NCBI RefSeq assembly: GCF_002797975.1
Contig: NZ_PGET01000001.1
Location: forward strand, 248,001 to 312,000
From: [Clostridium] celerecrescens 18A
GTDB lineage: Bacteria; Bacillota; Clostridia; Lachnospirales; Lachnospiraceae
Length of the DNA stretch: 64,000 nucleotides
Direction of reading: 5' to 3'
Notes under the pieces: model-generated
Told to the model about the DNA's origin: nothing
Databases searched by the model: none
What the model saw: the letters and a program-made list of their open reading frames with translations, nothing else
Shown: positions 47,614-56,775 of the stretch, in pieces
Layout of the letters: each line of letters starts with the position of its first letter
Position numbering within the stretch: position 1 is the first letter of the stretch
Position numbers and translations under genes: made by a program

Positions 47614-48486
47614 ATGAAAAAATTTATCGGATATATGTCGGCATTTTTACTAGGAACCATGCTTTTAACAGGCTGCCAGACGGCATCTGTAAAACAGCTG
47701 GAGACGGCAGTAACAAAGGCTGAAGCAGAGAAAGCATCTGTAGAAGAGTCTGCGGCAGCGATTCAAGCAGTGACACTTTATATTACACGTCACGGTAAGA
47801 CCATGTTAAATACTTCGGATCGTTCGCAGGGCTGGATTGATGCACCGCTTACACCCGCCGGTATTGAGGTGGCAAGCGCTTTGGGACGGGGGTTAAAATC
47901 AGAGGGAGTAGAATTTGATGCTGTTTATACAAGCGATAGCGGGCGAGCCATTGAAACGGCAGAAATTGTTCTGAACGAAAATGGCCAGAATCTTGAGATT
48001 CATAAAGACAAAAGGCTTAGGGAGTTTAACTTTGGTACTTATGAAGGTATGCCAAATGATGAAATGTGGGGAGCAATTGCAGCCGCACAGGGCATGACAC
48101 TGGAGGATATGATGGCCTCCATGCAGACAGGAAGTTTCCTGGACACGGTTGCATCATTTGCAGATACGCTGGCACAGCTGGATAAGGAAAAGGCAGCGGA
48201 AGAGGAAGAGGGCAATTGGCCTGCGGAAGATATTGCCGCTATCCAAACCCGTTTACAGGAGGCATTTGGCGATATCGTAAAGGAATCCATGGACAAAGGC
48301 CATGCTGACGTTCTTGTGGTTTCTCACGGATTAAGCATCGGAACCTATCTTTCTACAATCGATGCAAATGCTAAAGTACCGGCAGCAGGGCTTAAAAATG
48401 CCAGTGTATCGAAAGTGGTTTTCAAAGATGGCATATATACAGTCGAAACGGTGAATGATATGTCTTATGCAGAAAAAGGAAAATGA
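47614..48486 (+). CDS. Lipoprotein histidine phosphatase
   Basis: A 290-residue exported phosphatase. Signal peptide with lipobox LLTGC (Cys21), a short helical Ala/Glu-rich spacer, then a histidine phosphatase domain: RHGKTMLN (phospho-His), VYTSDSGRAIETAE, and the second catalytic His in VVSHGLSIGTYL. It is placed after a PTS gene on the same strand with no terminator, so it may act on extracellular phosphorylated glycosides or simply travel with the operon. ATG 47614 follows GGAAAA with modest spacing. Confidence 0.9.
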   Translation: MKKFIGYMSAFLLGTMLLTGCQTASVKQLETAVTKAEAEKASVEESAAAIQAVTLYITRHGKTMLNTSDRSQGWIDAPLTPAGIEVASALGRGLKSEGVEFDAVYTSDSGRAIETAEIVLNENGQNLEIHKDKRLREFNFGTYEGMPNDEMWGAIAAAQGMTLEDMMASMQTGSFLDTVASFADTLAQLDKEKAAEEEEGNWPAEDIAAIQTRLQEAFGDIVKESMDKGHADVLVVSHGLSIGTYLSTIDANAKVPAAGLKNASVSKVVFKDGIYTVETVNDMSYAEKGK

Positions 48487-48522
48487 TCATAAAAGGAAAG
48501 TAGGGATGGAAATAACCCCAAC

Positions 48523-48551
48523 TTGCTTTGTATCACGTTTTAGGCTATACT
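48523..48551 (+). promoter_or_regulatory. Promoter of the BusR-like gene
   Basis: TTGCTT (48523-48528), 17 bases, TATACT (48546-48551). Confidence 0.55.
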
Positions 48552-48585
48552 GGTGTTGTTTTATACTATATTAGGCAAAGGAAAC

Positions 48586-49233
48586 GTGATTTACATGGAC
48601 ATAGAGATTAAGCATAAAACAGCAATTCCCCGCTATCAGCAAATTGCCGTTGAGGTGGCGGCCCGGATCGCCAATGGGGAATATGAGGTAGGTGAGAAGA
48701 TTTACGCCCGTTCATCCCTGGCCAGCCAGTACAGCGTATCTCCAGAGACGGCACGGCGGGCGATCTGCATACTCAGTGATCTGGGGATCGTGACCTCGGA
48801 AAAGGGTAATGGGATCATCATTAAGTCCCAGAAAAAAGCAGCAGAGTACATCCAGCAAAACAGTAAGCGGCAGACCATCGATACAATCAAAGAGAATCTT
48901 TTAAAGAGTGTCAGCCGCCAAAAACAGGAAATGGAGAATTTAAATGACTGCCTGAAAGATCTGATTGAGGCTTCCGTCCATTTCCGGTCAATGAATCCGT
49001 TTATGCCGTTTGAGATACGGATCACCAGCAATTGTGTCCATTTAAATAAGACGGTAACGGAAATCCAATTTTGGCAGCGGACCGGGGCGACGGTGATCGC
49101 AGTCAGCAGGAATGACACTGTCATGAAATCGCCCGGACCATACGTTGCTCTTTCGGAAAATGATACCATATATTTCATAACACAGGATGACACCCCTGAT
49201 CGTGTAAGAGAGTTTTTATATCCGTCCAAATAA
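48586..49233 (+). CDS. BusR-like GntR/RCK_C regulator
   Basis: About 215 residues: a GntR winged helix (IPRYQQIAVEVAARIANGEY, then YSVSPETARRAICIL), a coiled linker (SVSRQKQEMENLNDCLKDLIEASVHF, cited in part), and a C-terminal RCK_C/TrkA_C domain (VIAVSRNDTVMKSPGP, LSENDTIYFI). BusR-type regulators bind c-di-AMP at RCK_C and repress osmolyte importers. Start uncertain: GTG 48586 has AAAGG four bases upstream; ATG 48595 is the other choice. It lies directly before the OpuC operon. Confidence 0.88.
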   Translation: MIYMDIEIKHKTAIPRYQQIAVEVAARIANGEYEVGEKIYARSSLASQYSVSPETARRAICILSDLGIVTSEKGNGIIIKSQKKAAEYIQQNSKRQTIDTIKENLLKSVSRQKQEMENLNDCLKDLIEASVHFRSMNPFMPFEIRITSNCVHLNKTVTEIQFWQRTGATVIAVSRNDTVMKSPGPYVALSENDTIYFITQDDTPDRVREFLYPSK

Positions 49234-49247
49234 GAGTTTCATCATAG

Positions 49248-49281
49248 CGCTTGAAGCCAATTCGCTTCAGGCGTTTTTTTT
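49248..49281 (+). terminator. Terminator after the BusR-like gene
   Basis: CGCTTGAAGC pairs with GCTTCAGGCG (G-U pair), then TTTTTTTT. Confidence 0.9.
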
Positions 49282-49286
49282 GAAAT

Positions 49287-49315
49287 TTGACAAAGTGACA
49301 ACTTTATAATATAAT
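49287..49315 (+). promoter_or_regulatory. OpuC operon promoter
   Basis: Perfect TTGACA (49287-49292), 17 bases and perfect TATAAT (49310-49315). The inverted repeat below overlaps both elements. Confidence 0.9.
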
Positions 49316-49330
49316 TAAGTTGTTACTTTG
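49291..49330 (+). promoter_or_regulatory. Large inverted repeat over the OpuC promoter
   Basis: CAAAGTGACAACTT (49291-49304) and AAGTTGTTACTTTG (49317-49330) are complementary at 13 of 14 positions, with 12 bases between. It covers the -10 region and start site, as expected for repression by the adjacent BusR-like protein. Confidence 0.8.
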
Positions 49331-49349
49331 CTAAAAAGGAGGGAGATAT

Positions 49350-50486
49350 ATGATACAATTTGAACGTATTTCCAAGCGTTATAAGACAAAGCAGGTCCTG
49401 AATCAAATTACATTTACGATAAATAGCGGTAGTCTGGTTGCTATTATTGGTGAGAGTGGTTGCGGAAAGACCACGCTCTTAAAAATGATCAACCGGCTGA
49501 TCAAGCCCACATCGGGTACGATCTCCATTGACGGAAAAAGTATCGGCAGCATGGATGAAGTAGCCCTGCGGCGGAAAATCGGATATGTGATCCAGCAGAC
49601 GGGACTGTTTCCCCATATGACAGTTAAGGAAAATATTGAGCTGATACCAAAGCTTGAAAAGATACTGCCAAAGGATGTTGAAGACAATACAAAGAAGCTG
49701 ATGCAGATGGTAGGACTTGACTGTGATGAGTTTTTGAATCGTTATCCGACAGAGCTTAGCGGTGGACAGCAGCAGCGTGTAGGCGTTGCCAGGGCCTTTG
49801 CCACGGATCCGGATATTATCCTGATGGATGAGCCTTTTTCGGCCCTGGATCCCATGACACGGTCAGATCTTCAGGATGAGCTGGTGCAGCTGCATGCAAA
49901 ATTAAAGAAGACGATTGTTTTTGTAACCCATGACATGGATGAAGCCATTAAGATCGCGGATATGATCTGCATCATGAAGGATGGCGATATTCTGCAATAT
50001 GACACGCCGGAGAATATCCTAAACAACCCTGTGGATGAGTTTGTTTCAAACTTCGTAGGAAAAAACAGGATCTGGTCTTCACCGGAATTCATCAAGGTAT
50101 CTGACATTATGATCGAACAGCCGGTCACTGCCACCAAAGACTTATCTGTCTTAAAATGCATTGAAAAGATGCGCAGGAACAAGGTTGACAGCCTGCTTGT
50201 GGTGGATCGGGACAGCAAACGCCTGGTCGGGATTGTCAAGGCCAGCAAATTAAGAGGCATTGAGGACAGAACCCAGTTGGCAGAACAATTTATGTATGAG
50301 GACTTTCCAACACTTTTACCGGAACAATGCATACTGGATGCACTGAAAATAGTGACCGAAAACCAGGTGTCAACGGTTCCGGTGGTGGATGATCAAAGGC
50401 GTCTTAAGGGGCTCATTACACGGAGCAGTCTGGTGACGACCCTGAGTCAGCAATACTTTGACTATGAAGGAGGAGAGTCAGAATGA
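49350..50486 (+). CDS. opuCA: OpuC-type osmolyte ABC transporter ATPase with CBS domains
   Basis: A 378-residue ATPase. Walker A GESGCGKTT, signature LSGGQQQRVGVARA, Walker B IILMDEPFSALDP, H-switch VTHDMDEA, then two CBS domains (about residues 250-370; VTATKDLSVLKCIEKM and CILDALKIVTENQVSTVPV). In OpuCA-type proteins the CBS pair binds c-di-AMP or senses ionic strength. ATG 49350 follows AAGGAGGGAG. Overlaps the next gene by four bases. Confidence 0.94.
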   Translation: MIQFERISKRYKTKQVLNQITFTINSGSLVAIIGESGCGKTTLLKMINRLIKPTSGTISIDGKSIGSMDEVALRRKIGYVIQQTGLFPHMTVKENIELIPKLEKILPKDVEDNTKKLMQMVGLDCDEFLNRYPTELSGGQQQRVGVARAFATDPDIILMDEPFSALDPMTRSDLQDELVQLHAKLKKTIVFVTHDMDEAIKIADMICIMKDGDILQYDTPENILNNPVDEFVSNFVGKNRIWSSPEFIKVSDIMIEQPVTATKDLSVLKCIEKMRRNKVDSLLVVDRDSKRLVGIVKASKLRGIEDRTQLAEQFMYEDFPTLLPEQCILDALKIVTENQVSTVPVVDDQRRLKGLITRSSLVTTLSQQYFDYEGGESE

Positions 50487-52048
50487 ACTTTTGGAATTAT
50501 ATAATCAGTAATTATCCCCAGATTCTTTCATTATTGATCGAACATCTGAAGCTGACGGCCATATCAGTGGGTCTGGCTATCCTGATCGGGGTACCCCTTG
50601 GTATTTTTATATCCTTTGCTGCGAAAGCCAGTAAACCCATATTAGCGGTTGCAAATGTGATTCAGGCAATTCCCAGTATGGCTCTGCTTGGTTTTATGAT
50701 CCCACTATTGGGAATCGGTGTCATTCCTGCAATTGTTGCAGTCGTTCTTTATTCTCTTCTTCCCATAATTAAGAATACCTATACTGGAATTGATAATATT
50801 AATCCCCAGACGCTGGAGGCGGCCAAAGGAATCGGTTTAACGCCCTTTCAGGTGCTGACAAAGGTGCAGATACCCCTCGCTCTTCCGGTTATTATGGCAG
50901 GAGTGCGGATCGCTTCTGTAACAGCAGTTGGGCTGATGACCATGGCTGCGTTTATTGGTGCAGGAGGCCTGGGATATCTGGTGTTTTCCGGCATACGGAC
51001 GGTGAATAACAATCAAATCCTGGCGGGCGCCATTCCTGCCTGTTTATTGGCATTGATGGTAGACTTTCTGATTGGCCTTACGGAAAAGCTGGTAACACCG
51101 GTCAGTCTTCAGAAGGGAGATGCCTCAGTTAAGAAAAAAAGCAGGAATATCCAAAAGGCAATGCTGGGGACGGCTGCAATGCTGATTGCGGCTATATTTC
51201 TTTTCACATCTGTAGGCAGTGTATCAGGGGATGCCCGTACACTTTCCGTTGGCTCAAAGGATTTTACGGAGCAGGAGATTCTTGGGAATATGGTGGCAGA
51301 GTTAATAGAAGACAGAACTGATATCACAGTTAACAGAAAGCTGAGTCTGGGAGGGTCACAGGTGTGCTTTTCCGCAATGAAGACTGGAGATATTGATCTT
51401 TATATTGACTATAGCGGTACCTCATACAGTGATATCCTCAAGCATCCGCCGATCAGTGATATGGAGCAGGTGTATCAGACGGTAAAGGAAGAGTATAAGG
51501 AGCAGCTTAATCTGGAAGTGCTTAAGCAGATGAGCTTTAATAATACTTATACATTGGCTGTAACGAAAGAAATGGCTGAGAAATATCATTTGGATAAAAT
51601 AAGTGATCTTGCCAAAATAAGCGATACCCTGACATCCGGTACTACGTTTGAATTCTCCAACCGGGAGGATGGATTGTCCGGACTCCAGAAAACATATGGT
51701 TTCCAAATAGGAAAACGCCTTACCTTAGATTCTGCTCCCCGTTATACAGCTTTGGGAAGCGGTGAGGTGGATGTCATTGATGCCTTCTCCACTGACGGAT
51801 TATTAAAAAAATTCGACTTAAAAACGCTGGAAGATGATAAAAACTTTTTCCCGCCCTATTATGCCATTCCGGTTATTCGGGAGGAAGCACTGGAGAAATG
51901 TCCGGAAATTGCAGGAATCATGGAAGAATTAGCCCCATTTTTAACCAATGAGGTTATGATTGAACTGAACTACAAGGTGGATGAATTACAGCAGACACCT
52001 GCTGCAGTCGCCCAGGAATTTCTGAAAGAGAATGGATTGATATCATGA
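50483..52048 (+). CDS. OpuC permease and substrate-binding protein fusion
   Basis: A 521-residue fusion. Residues 1-215: permease with ABC permease loop (LEAAKGIGLTPFQVLTKVQIPLALPVI, cited in part) and several helices. A transmembrane segment near 230-250 then exports a C-terminal OpuAC-type glycine betaine/choline-binding domain that begins LSVGSKDFTEQEILGNM. Such fusion is known in Lactococcus BusAB and related importers. It takes up glycine betaine, choline or carnitine. ATG 50483 overlaps the stop of opuCA (ATGA). Confidence 0.94.
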   Translation: MNFWNYIISNYPQILSLLIEHLKLTAISVGLAILIGVPLGIFISFAAKASKPILAVANVIQAIPSMALLGFMIPLLGIGVIPAIVAVVLYSLLPIIKNTYTGIDNINPQTLEAAKGIGLTPFQVLTKVQIPLALPVIMAGVRIASVTAVGLMTMAAFIGAGGLGYLVFSGIRTVNNNQILAGAIPACLLALMVDFLIGLTEKLVTPVSLQKGDASVKKKSRNIQKAMLGTAAMLIAAIFLFTSVGSVSGDARTLSVGSKDFTEQEILGNMVAELIEDRTDITVNRKLSLGGSQVCFSAMKTGDIDLYIDYSGTSYSDILKHPPISDMEQVYQTVKEEYKEQLNLEVLKQMSFNNTYTLAVTKEMAEKYHLDKISDLAKISDTLTSGTTFEFSNREDGLSGLQKTYGFQIGKRLTLDSAPRYTALGSGEVDVIDAFSTDGLLKKFDLKTLEDDKNFFPPYYAIPVIREEALEKCPEIAGIMEELAPFLTNEVMIELNYKVDELQQTPAAVAQEFLKENGLIS

Positions 52049-52323
52049 TTTATGGGATTCTGCTTTTTGCTTTTCTATCCTTTATTTTCACTTCTCCCAA
52101 GTGTCGCTGGCTGATGAGCGCTGACCAGCCCCTGTCCCTAAGGGAAGAGAGAATCGGTTTCATGTTTGGACGGTATATGCGGGATGCGGCAGTTGTAATG
52201 CTGCTTTTATGGTTGCTTGGAACTTTGCGTATTCCCTGGGTATATGTGATTGCAGGGTGTGTGTTTATCCTGCGTACATTGAGTTTTCTCATTCATATGG
52301 CTCAGGTTTTCATAAATGAATAA
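52045..52323 (+). CDS. Small two-helix membrane protein of the OpuC operon
   Basis: A 92-residue protein with hydrophobic segments at about 1-17, 48-62 and 65-85. It starts at an ATG that overlaps the OpuC stop, showing translational coupling. No known family recognised. It may be an accessory of the osmolyte importer. Confidence in the frame is high because of coupling, its function unknown. Confidence 0.7.
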   Translation: MIYGILLFAFLSFIFTSPKCRWLMSADQPLSLREERIGFMFGRYMRDAAVVMLLLWLLGTLRIPWVYVIAGCVFILRTLSFLIHMAQVFINE

Positions 52324-52358
52324 ATGCTGTCCGGAAAGAAAGTAGTTAAGATTACAGC

Positions 52359-52404
52359 GAACAAGAGCCGTTGCATCGGTAAGAAGATGCAGCGGCTCCT
52401 GTTC
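52359..52404 (+). terminator. Hairpin after the OpuC operon
   Basis: GAACA-AGAGCCG-TGCATC and GATGCA-CGGCTC-TGTTC form a long imperfect stem followed by GTTTG. Weak T-run. Confidence 0.8.
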
Positions 52405-52500
52405 GTTTGTACCTTATACATTTCGATCCATTACGGCTAAGCTATACTGAATTAAAGGATCCTTGAACTGTTGGATGCTTTCAACCTATGTTTTAGCCTG

Positions 52501-53025
52501 TTACTCTGATAAGTATATGCAGTAGTCTAAAATAACATTTCCTTGTTCATCCATCTCGGAAAATCTCGGACAGTTATACCTTTCGAAAAAATAAATCCTT
52601 TTCTCATTATCATCCTTAAAATTTCCCATACCATGTTCCTGGAATTTAACAATACACTCATCGTGCATGCCATAGATGCTGCCGTCATCCTCTTTGCCTT
52701 TAATCCAGCATACACCGATGCTGCTCTCAGCCAAATCTATAAAATCGTAGCCATCGGGGACAGATGTATCTGATGGAAGGAACATGCCAATCCAGTATTC
52801 AAAAGTGTTTTCCAAATCGCTGCTGTTGCAGCGCATAAAACCCAGATAACTGTTTTCAATATTCGGGTCACCGCCAAGCTTTTCAAGCTCCCCAAACCAG
52901 CCGATTCGGAACCATTCCATCCATTTGTGACCAAATCCGCCAGATCTGTCAGCGTTGGTATAGCATTTCCCAATAAAACGCAATGAGGGTAAATGCTCTT
53001 TATAGACTTTAATAATCTCTGCCAT
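52501..53025 (-). CDS. GyrI-like/effector-binding domain protein
   Basis: A 174-residue soluble protein resembling AraC-effector-binding (GyrI-like) domains: PSLRFIGKCY at the start, FGHKWMEWFRIGWF, and a C-terminal strand ILDYCIYLSE. No DNA-binding part is fused, as in stand-alone SOUL/GyrI-type proteins that bind small hydrophobic compounds or antibiotics. Adjacent genes are accessory. Family assignment from pattern only. Confidence 0.65.
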   Translation of the reverse strand: MAEIIKVYKEHLPSLRFIGKCYTNADRSGGFGHKWMEWFRIGWFGELEKLGGDPNIENSYLGFMRCNSSDLENTFEYWIGMFLPSDTSVPDGYDFIDLAESSIGVCWIKGKEDDGSIYGMHDECIVKFQEHGMGNFKDDNEKRIYFFERYNCPRFSEMDEQGNVILDYCIYLSE

Positions 53026-53157
53026 TTTTAATCCCCCTATTTTACGACTTTTATAACCTTATTTTAACAGAAATCTGCCAGAATACAATATAACAGTATG
53101 GAAAAAAATGGAAAAAGATACTCTGATCAGACAGGAAGGCGAAACTACGGTATTTAT

Positions 53158-53186
53158 TTGACATGAACTCAAATCATCAATATAAT
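53158..53186 (+). promoter_or_regulatory. Strong promoter before a small ORF
   Basis: Perfect TTGACA (53158-53163), 17 bases, perfect TATAAT (53181-53186). It drives either the 40-codon frame at 53203 or the acetyltransferase gene at 53385. Confidence 0.8.
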
Positions 53187-53202
53187 GAGAGCAAGAAAAA
53201 GG

Positions 53203-53325
53203 ATGGTGATATTAAGTGCGAAGCTTTCTACTAAATACAAAGATGATTTCTCCGCCTCAGACAAGGAAAAGGTAGATGAAACAATGTTTGAGGCTTTCGT
53301 ATATATCAGTTTCATCGACAACTGA
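53203..53325 (+). CDS. Possible 40-residue small protein or gene remnant
   Basis: ATG 53203 to TGA 53325. It reads KLSTKYKDDFSASDKEKVDE and ends FVYISFIDN. The AAAAAGG tract touches the start, so SD spacing is poor; GTG 53206 is no better. It could be the broken start or end of an older gene. Confidence 0.35.
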   Translation: MVILSAKLSTKYKDDFSASDKEKVDETMFEAFVYISFIDN

Positions 53326-53384
53326 AATGGAAGGCGTATAATGCATTATATTGTTTGCTTCATGAAAGAACAGGAGGTAATGAA

Positions 53385-53837
53385 ATGTCAAATATTCATA
53401 CTGTTATTAATAGGAATGATAATGAAATAAATGATTTGCTGAATATCTGGGAATCTGCTGTTGCAGCAACTCATTTGTTTTTATCAGAAGATGACATCCA
53501 GGCGATAAAACCAGATGTTATAGAGGGGTTAAAAGAAATAGAGCATTTGTATTGTTATTATGATGATAATGATACTGCTCATGGTTTCATAGGTGTGGCC
53601 AACAATAAAATTGAAATGCTGTTTATAAATGATAAAGCCAGAGGGAAAGGAATTGGAAAGAAGCTTATCCATTATGCTGTTGATCATTTAAATGCAAATT
53701 TTGTTGATGTAAATGAACAGAATGATCAGGGCATAGGATTTTATAAACACATGGGTTTTCATGTCATTAGCAGGTCAGAGCTTGATGAACAAGGCAGGCC
53801 ATTTCCAATACTGCATCTCAAATTGAGTGACGGTTAA
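53385..53837 (+). CDS. GNAT family N-acetyltransferase
   Basis: A 150-residue GNAT protein. Acetyl-CoA loop KARGKGIGKKLI, motif A strand KIEMLFIND and motif B GFYKHMGFHVI. Related proteins include YjaB/PhnO-like. ATG 53385 follows CAGGAGGT. Substrate unknown. First of three acetyltransferases within 5 kb. Confidence 0.9.
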   Translation: MSNIHTVINRNDNEINDLLNIWESAVAATHLFLSEDDIQAIKPDVIEGLKEIEHLYCYYDDNDTAHGFIGVANNKIEMLFINDKARGKGIGKKLIHYAVDHLNANFVDVNEQNDQGIGFYKHMGFHVISRSELDEQGRPFPILHLKLSDG

Positions 53838-54045
53838 ATAGTAACAGGTTGATTAGAAAAAGGCGAAGAACCATGCAGGGGATCGCCTTTTCGCCTAATA
53901 TCTGCTTTATAATTCAACAGCATTATGTACCAAGTTTCCATAAAGATCTATTCTTTATCATTGCGAAGAAGTAAAAATGGTGATAATATATAGTTGATAC
54001 ACTCATATATTGACTGTGTCATATAAATAATGGAAAGGTAAAATT

Positions 54046-56307
54046 ATGTCTGATAATTATATACGGGTATCAGGCGCAAGGGAGCGAAATCTAAAAAATA
54101 TAGATGTCCTGATACCCAAAAAAGAAATTACGGTTTTTACCGGAGTATCCGGTTCTGGTAAATCATCACTCGTGTTTGATACAATAGCAGAAGAGTCGCA
54201 GAGGCAATTAAATGAAACCTATACCAGTTTTATTCGCCATCGTATGCCTCATTACGGAAAACCCGATGTGGACGCTATCGAAAATTTATCAGTAGCTTTT
54301 ATAATCAACCAAAAACGGCTGGGCGGTAATGCACGGTCAACGGTGGGCACGGTTACAGATATTTATTCTTTATTACGTCTGTTGTTTTCGCGAATTGGAA
54401 CCCCCTTTGCCGGCTATTCCGATGTTTTTTCATTCAATAATCCGGCTGGTATGTGCGGCAGCTGTCAGGGCTTAGGAAAGATGGAAGCGGTTGATATTGA
54501 ACGGCTGTTAGATAAAAATAAATCCTTAAATGAGGGAGCAATCCGTTTTCCTACTTTTGAACCCGGCGGATGGCGGCTGACCCGTTATATTTATTCTGGC
54601 TTTTTTGATAATGATAAAAAAATTAAAGACTATTCCGCCGAAGAACTGGAGCTGCTTCTTTACGCTGACGGCATTAAGGTGAAAGATCCTCTTCCTGAAT
54701 GGCCTAAAACTTCATTGTATGAGGGGGTGATTCCACGGATCGAGCGAAGCTTTCTCAAAAAAGAGGATGGGGAAAAAGTCAGATACAGCAAAGAAATTGA
54801 GGGCTTTGTCATGAAACAGGATTGTCCCCACTGCCATGGGACACGCTTGAATGACAGAGTATTATCCTGTAAAGTGAACGGTAAAAATATAGCGGAATGC
54901 GCAGATATGCAGATAAACGAACTGTTAGAATTTATCCAGTTCATCCATGCACCAGTGGCGGTAACAATCGTTTCAGAATTGGTGAATCGCCTTCAGCAAA
55001 TGGTATCTATTGGATTAGATTATTTAAGTTTAAACAGACAAACATCCACTCTTTCGGGAGGGGAATCTCAAAGAATCAAAATGGTTTGCCAGCTGGGCAG
55101 CAGCCTGACAGACCTTACTTATATTTTTGACGAGCCCAGTATAGGGCTTCACCCTCACGATATAAGCAAAATCAATGACCTTATGAAACTTTTGCGTAAC
55201 AAAGGTAATACCGTACTTATCGTGGAGCATGATCCTGATATCATAAAGATTGCAGACCAAGTGATTGACATGGGACCCGGCGCGGGAATTCATGGTGGCG
55301 AAATCGTATATCAAGGGAGCTTACAAGGGTTAAAAGCATCGGGTACATTGACAGGGAAGTATCTGTCTTATCAGCCAGAGTTAAAATCCAGCACACGTAC
55401 CCCGAACGGCTGGCTTTCCATTCACAATGCAGCGCTGCACAATTTGAAGAACCTTTCAGTTGAAATACCCAAAGGAGTAATGACTGTTGTGACAGGGGTT
55501 GCCGGTTCAGGAAAAAGTACACTTATCAATCAGGTGCTGCCCCGGTTTTATCCTGATACTGTTTTTATCGACCAAAAGGGAATACAGGCATCAAAGCGTT
55601 CCAACATAGCAACCTTTACAGGTATCTTTGATATGATCAGAAAACTATTTGCAAAAAGCAATGGTGTCAGCGCCTCCCTGTTCAGTTTCAATTCCCAAGG
55701 AGCATGTCCTGTTTGTAAAGGCTTAGGTGTTACCTATACTGATTTAGCATTTATGGACACCATTGTCACAGTATGTGAAGAGTGTCACGGGAACCGTTAT
55801 ACCGACGAAGTGCTTGGGTATAAGTTAAGAGGTAAAAATATTGGTGAAATACTTAAGATGACCGTATCGGAGGCCTTGGAATTTTTTCAGGAAGAAGATA
55901 TAAGAACAGTACTTAAAAGACTTTCAGATGTTGGAATTACCTATATTTCTTTGGGGCAGCCTTTGAACACACTTTCAGGAGGGGAATTGCAGCGGATCAA
56001 ACTGGCTTCCGAGCTAGAAAACGGAGGGAAAGTTTATGTTCTGGACGAACCCTCAACAGGCTTGCATATGGCTGACATAAAACAGCTGATTGGTATAATG
56101 AGTCGCCTTGTAGAGCAAAATTCCACCCTTATTGTAATAGAGCATAATTTGGATATTATTTGCCAGGCAGACTGGATTATTGACTTAGGCCCATATGCCG
56201 GACAGCATGGCGGTAAAATCATGTTTACAGGGTTGCCGGAAGAATTAATGAATAGTAAAGATTCCCTGACAGGAAAATGCCTGAAAAAATATATGAATAA
56301 AATATAG
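54046..56307 (+). CDS. Short UvrA-like ABC protein (drug-resistance type)
   Basis: A 753-residue double ABC protein of the UvrA family, about 200 residues shorter than UvrA. NBD1: GVSGSGKSS, LSGGESQRIKM, IFDEPSIGLHP; NBD2: GVAGSGKST, LSGGELQRIKL, VLDEPSTGLHM. Zinc-type cysteine pairs CGSCQGLG, CPHCHGTR, CPVCKGLG and CEECHGNR are present. The UvrB-binding insertion seems missing. Such paralogs (DrrC-like) often confer resistance to DNA-binding drugs. The MarR gene 12 bases downstream supports drug-responsive control. ATG 54046 follows GGAAAGG. Confidence 0.92.
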   Translation: MSDNYIRVSGARERNLKNIDVLIPKKEITVFTGVSGSGKSSLVFDTIAEESQRQLNETYTSFIRHRMPHYGKPDVDAIENLSVAFIINQKRLGGNARSTVGTVTDIYSLLRLLFSRIGTPFAGYSDVFSFNNPAGMCGSCQGLGKMEAVDIERLLDKNKSLNEGAIRFPTFEPGGWRLTRYIYSGFFDNDKKIKDYSAEELELLLYADGIKVKDPLPEWPKTSLYEGVIPRIERSFLKKEDGEKVRYSKEIEGFVMKQDCPHCHGTRLNDRVLSCKVNGKNIAECADMQINELLEFIQFIHAPVAVTIVSELVNRLQQMVSIGLDYLSLNRQTSTLSGGESQRIKMVCQLGSSLTDLTYIFDEPSIGLHPHDISKINDLMKLLRNKGNTVLIVEHDPDIIKIADQVIDMGPGAGIHGGEIVYQGSLQGLKASGTLTGKYLSYQPELKSSTRTPNGWLSIHNAALHNLKNLSVEIPKGVMTVVTGVAGSGKSTLINQVLPRFYPDTVFIDQKGIQASKRSNIATFTGIFDMIRKLFAKSNGVSASLFSFNSQGACPVCKGLGVTYTDLAFMDTIVTVCEECHGNRYTDEVLGYKLRGKNIGEILKMTVSEALEFFQEEDIRTVLKRLSDVGITYISLGQPLNTLSGGELQRIKLASELENGGKVYVLDEPSTGLHMADIKQLIGIMSRLVEQNSTLIVIEHNLDIICQADWIIDLGPYAGQHGGKIMFTGLPEELMNSKDSLTGKCLKKYMNKI

Positions 56308-56319
56308 GAGATCAGCTTT

Positions 56320-56742
56320 ATGGCAGAAAAAGAATTAGAAGAAAGTTATGTCCCTTTTCAGTGTATGATTGTATCTGATTCAAACAAATTTAACGTTGAA
56401 GGCGTTTCAACAGCACAGTACTATATTCTTGATACGTTGAGTAATCAAGGCCCAAAGACAACAAAAGAGCTTGCCGAAATGAAAGGAATCTCGCAGTCCG
56501 GCATTTCAAAATTGACGAAACGGCTGTTGCAAAAAAAGTATATCGTACAGGAAAGGCAGCTTAATGACCGCCGTTCCTATAATATTATACTGACCAGTGA
56601 AGGAAAAGCCTTTTTAAACCGTGTCGATGATTTTGGAAATGAAATCATGAACTTAATTGAAGAAGCATTGACGGCAGAGGAAGTAAAGGCCTTTTCCATG
56701 ATGTGCAAGAAAATCACCAGCTTGTACGCTGAAAAAACCTGA
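56320..56742 (+). CDS. MarR family regulator
   Basis: A 140-residue MarR winged helix. KTTKELAEMKGISQSGISKLTKRL covers the recognition helix region (cited in part: ISQSGISKLTKRL) and the wing is YIVQERQLNDRRSYNIILT. It lies in an operon with the UvrA-like gene and is probably its ligand-responsive regulator. ATG 56320 follows AGGAGATC. Confidence 0.9.
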   Translation: MAEKELEESYVPFQCMIVSDSNKFNVEGVSTAQYYILDTLSNQGPKTTKELAEMKGISQSGISKLTKRLLQKKYIVQERQLNDRRSYNIILTSEGKAFLNRVDDFGNEIMNLIEEALTAEEVKAFSMMCKKITSLYAEKT

Positions 56743-56775
56743 TCGCTTATGAGGGAAGAGAAGGAGGGCTCTTAT

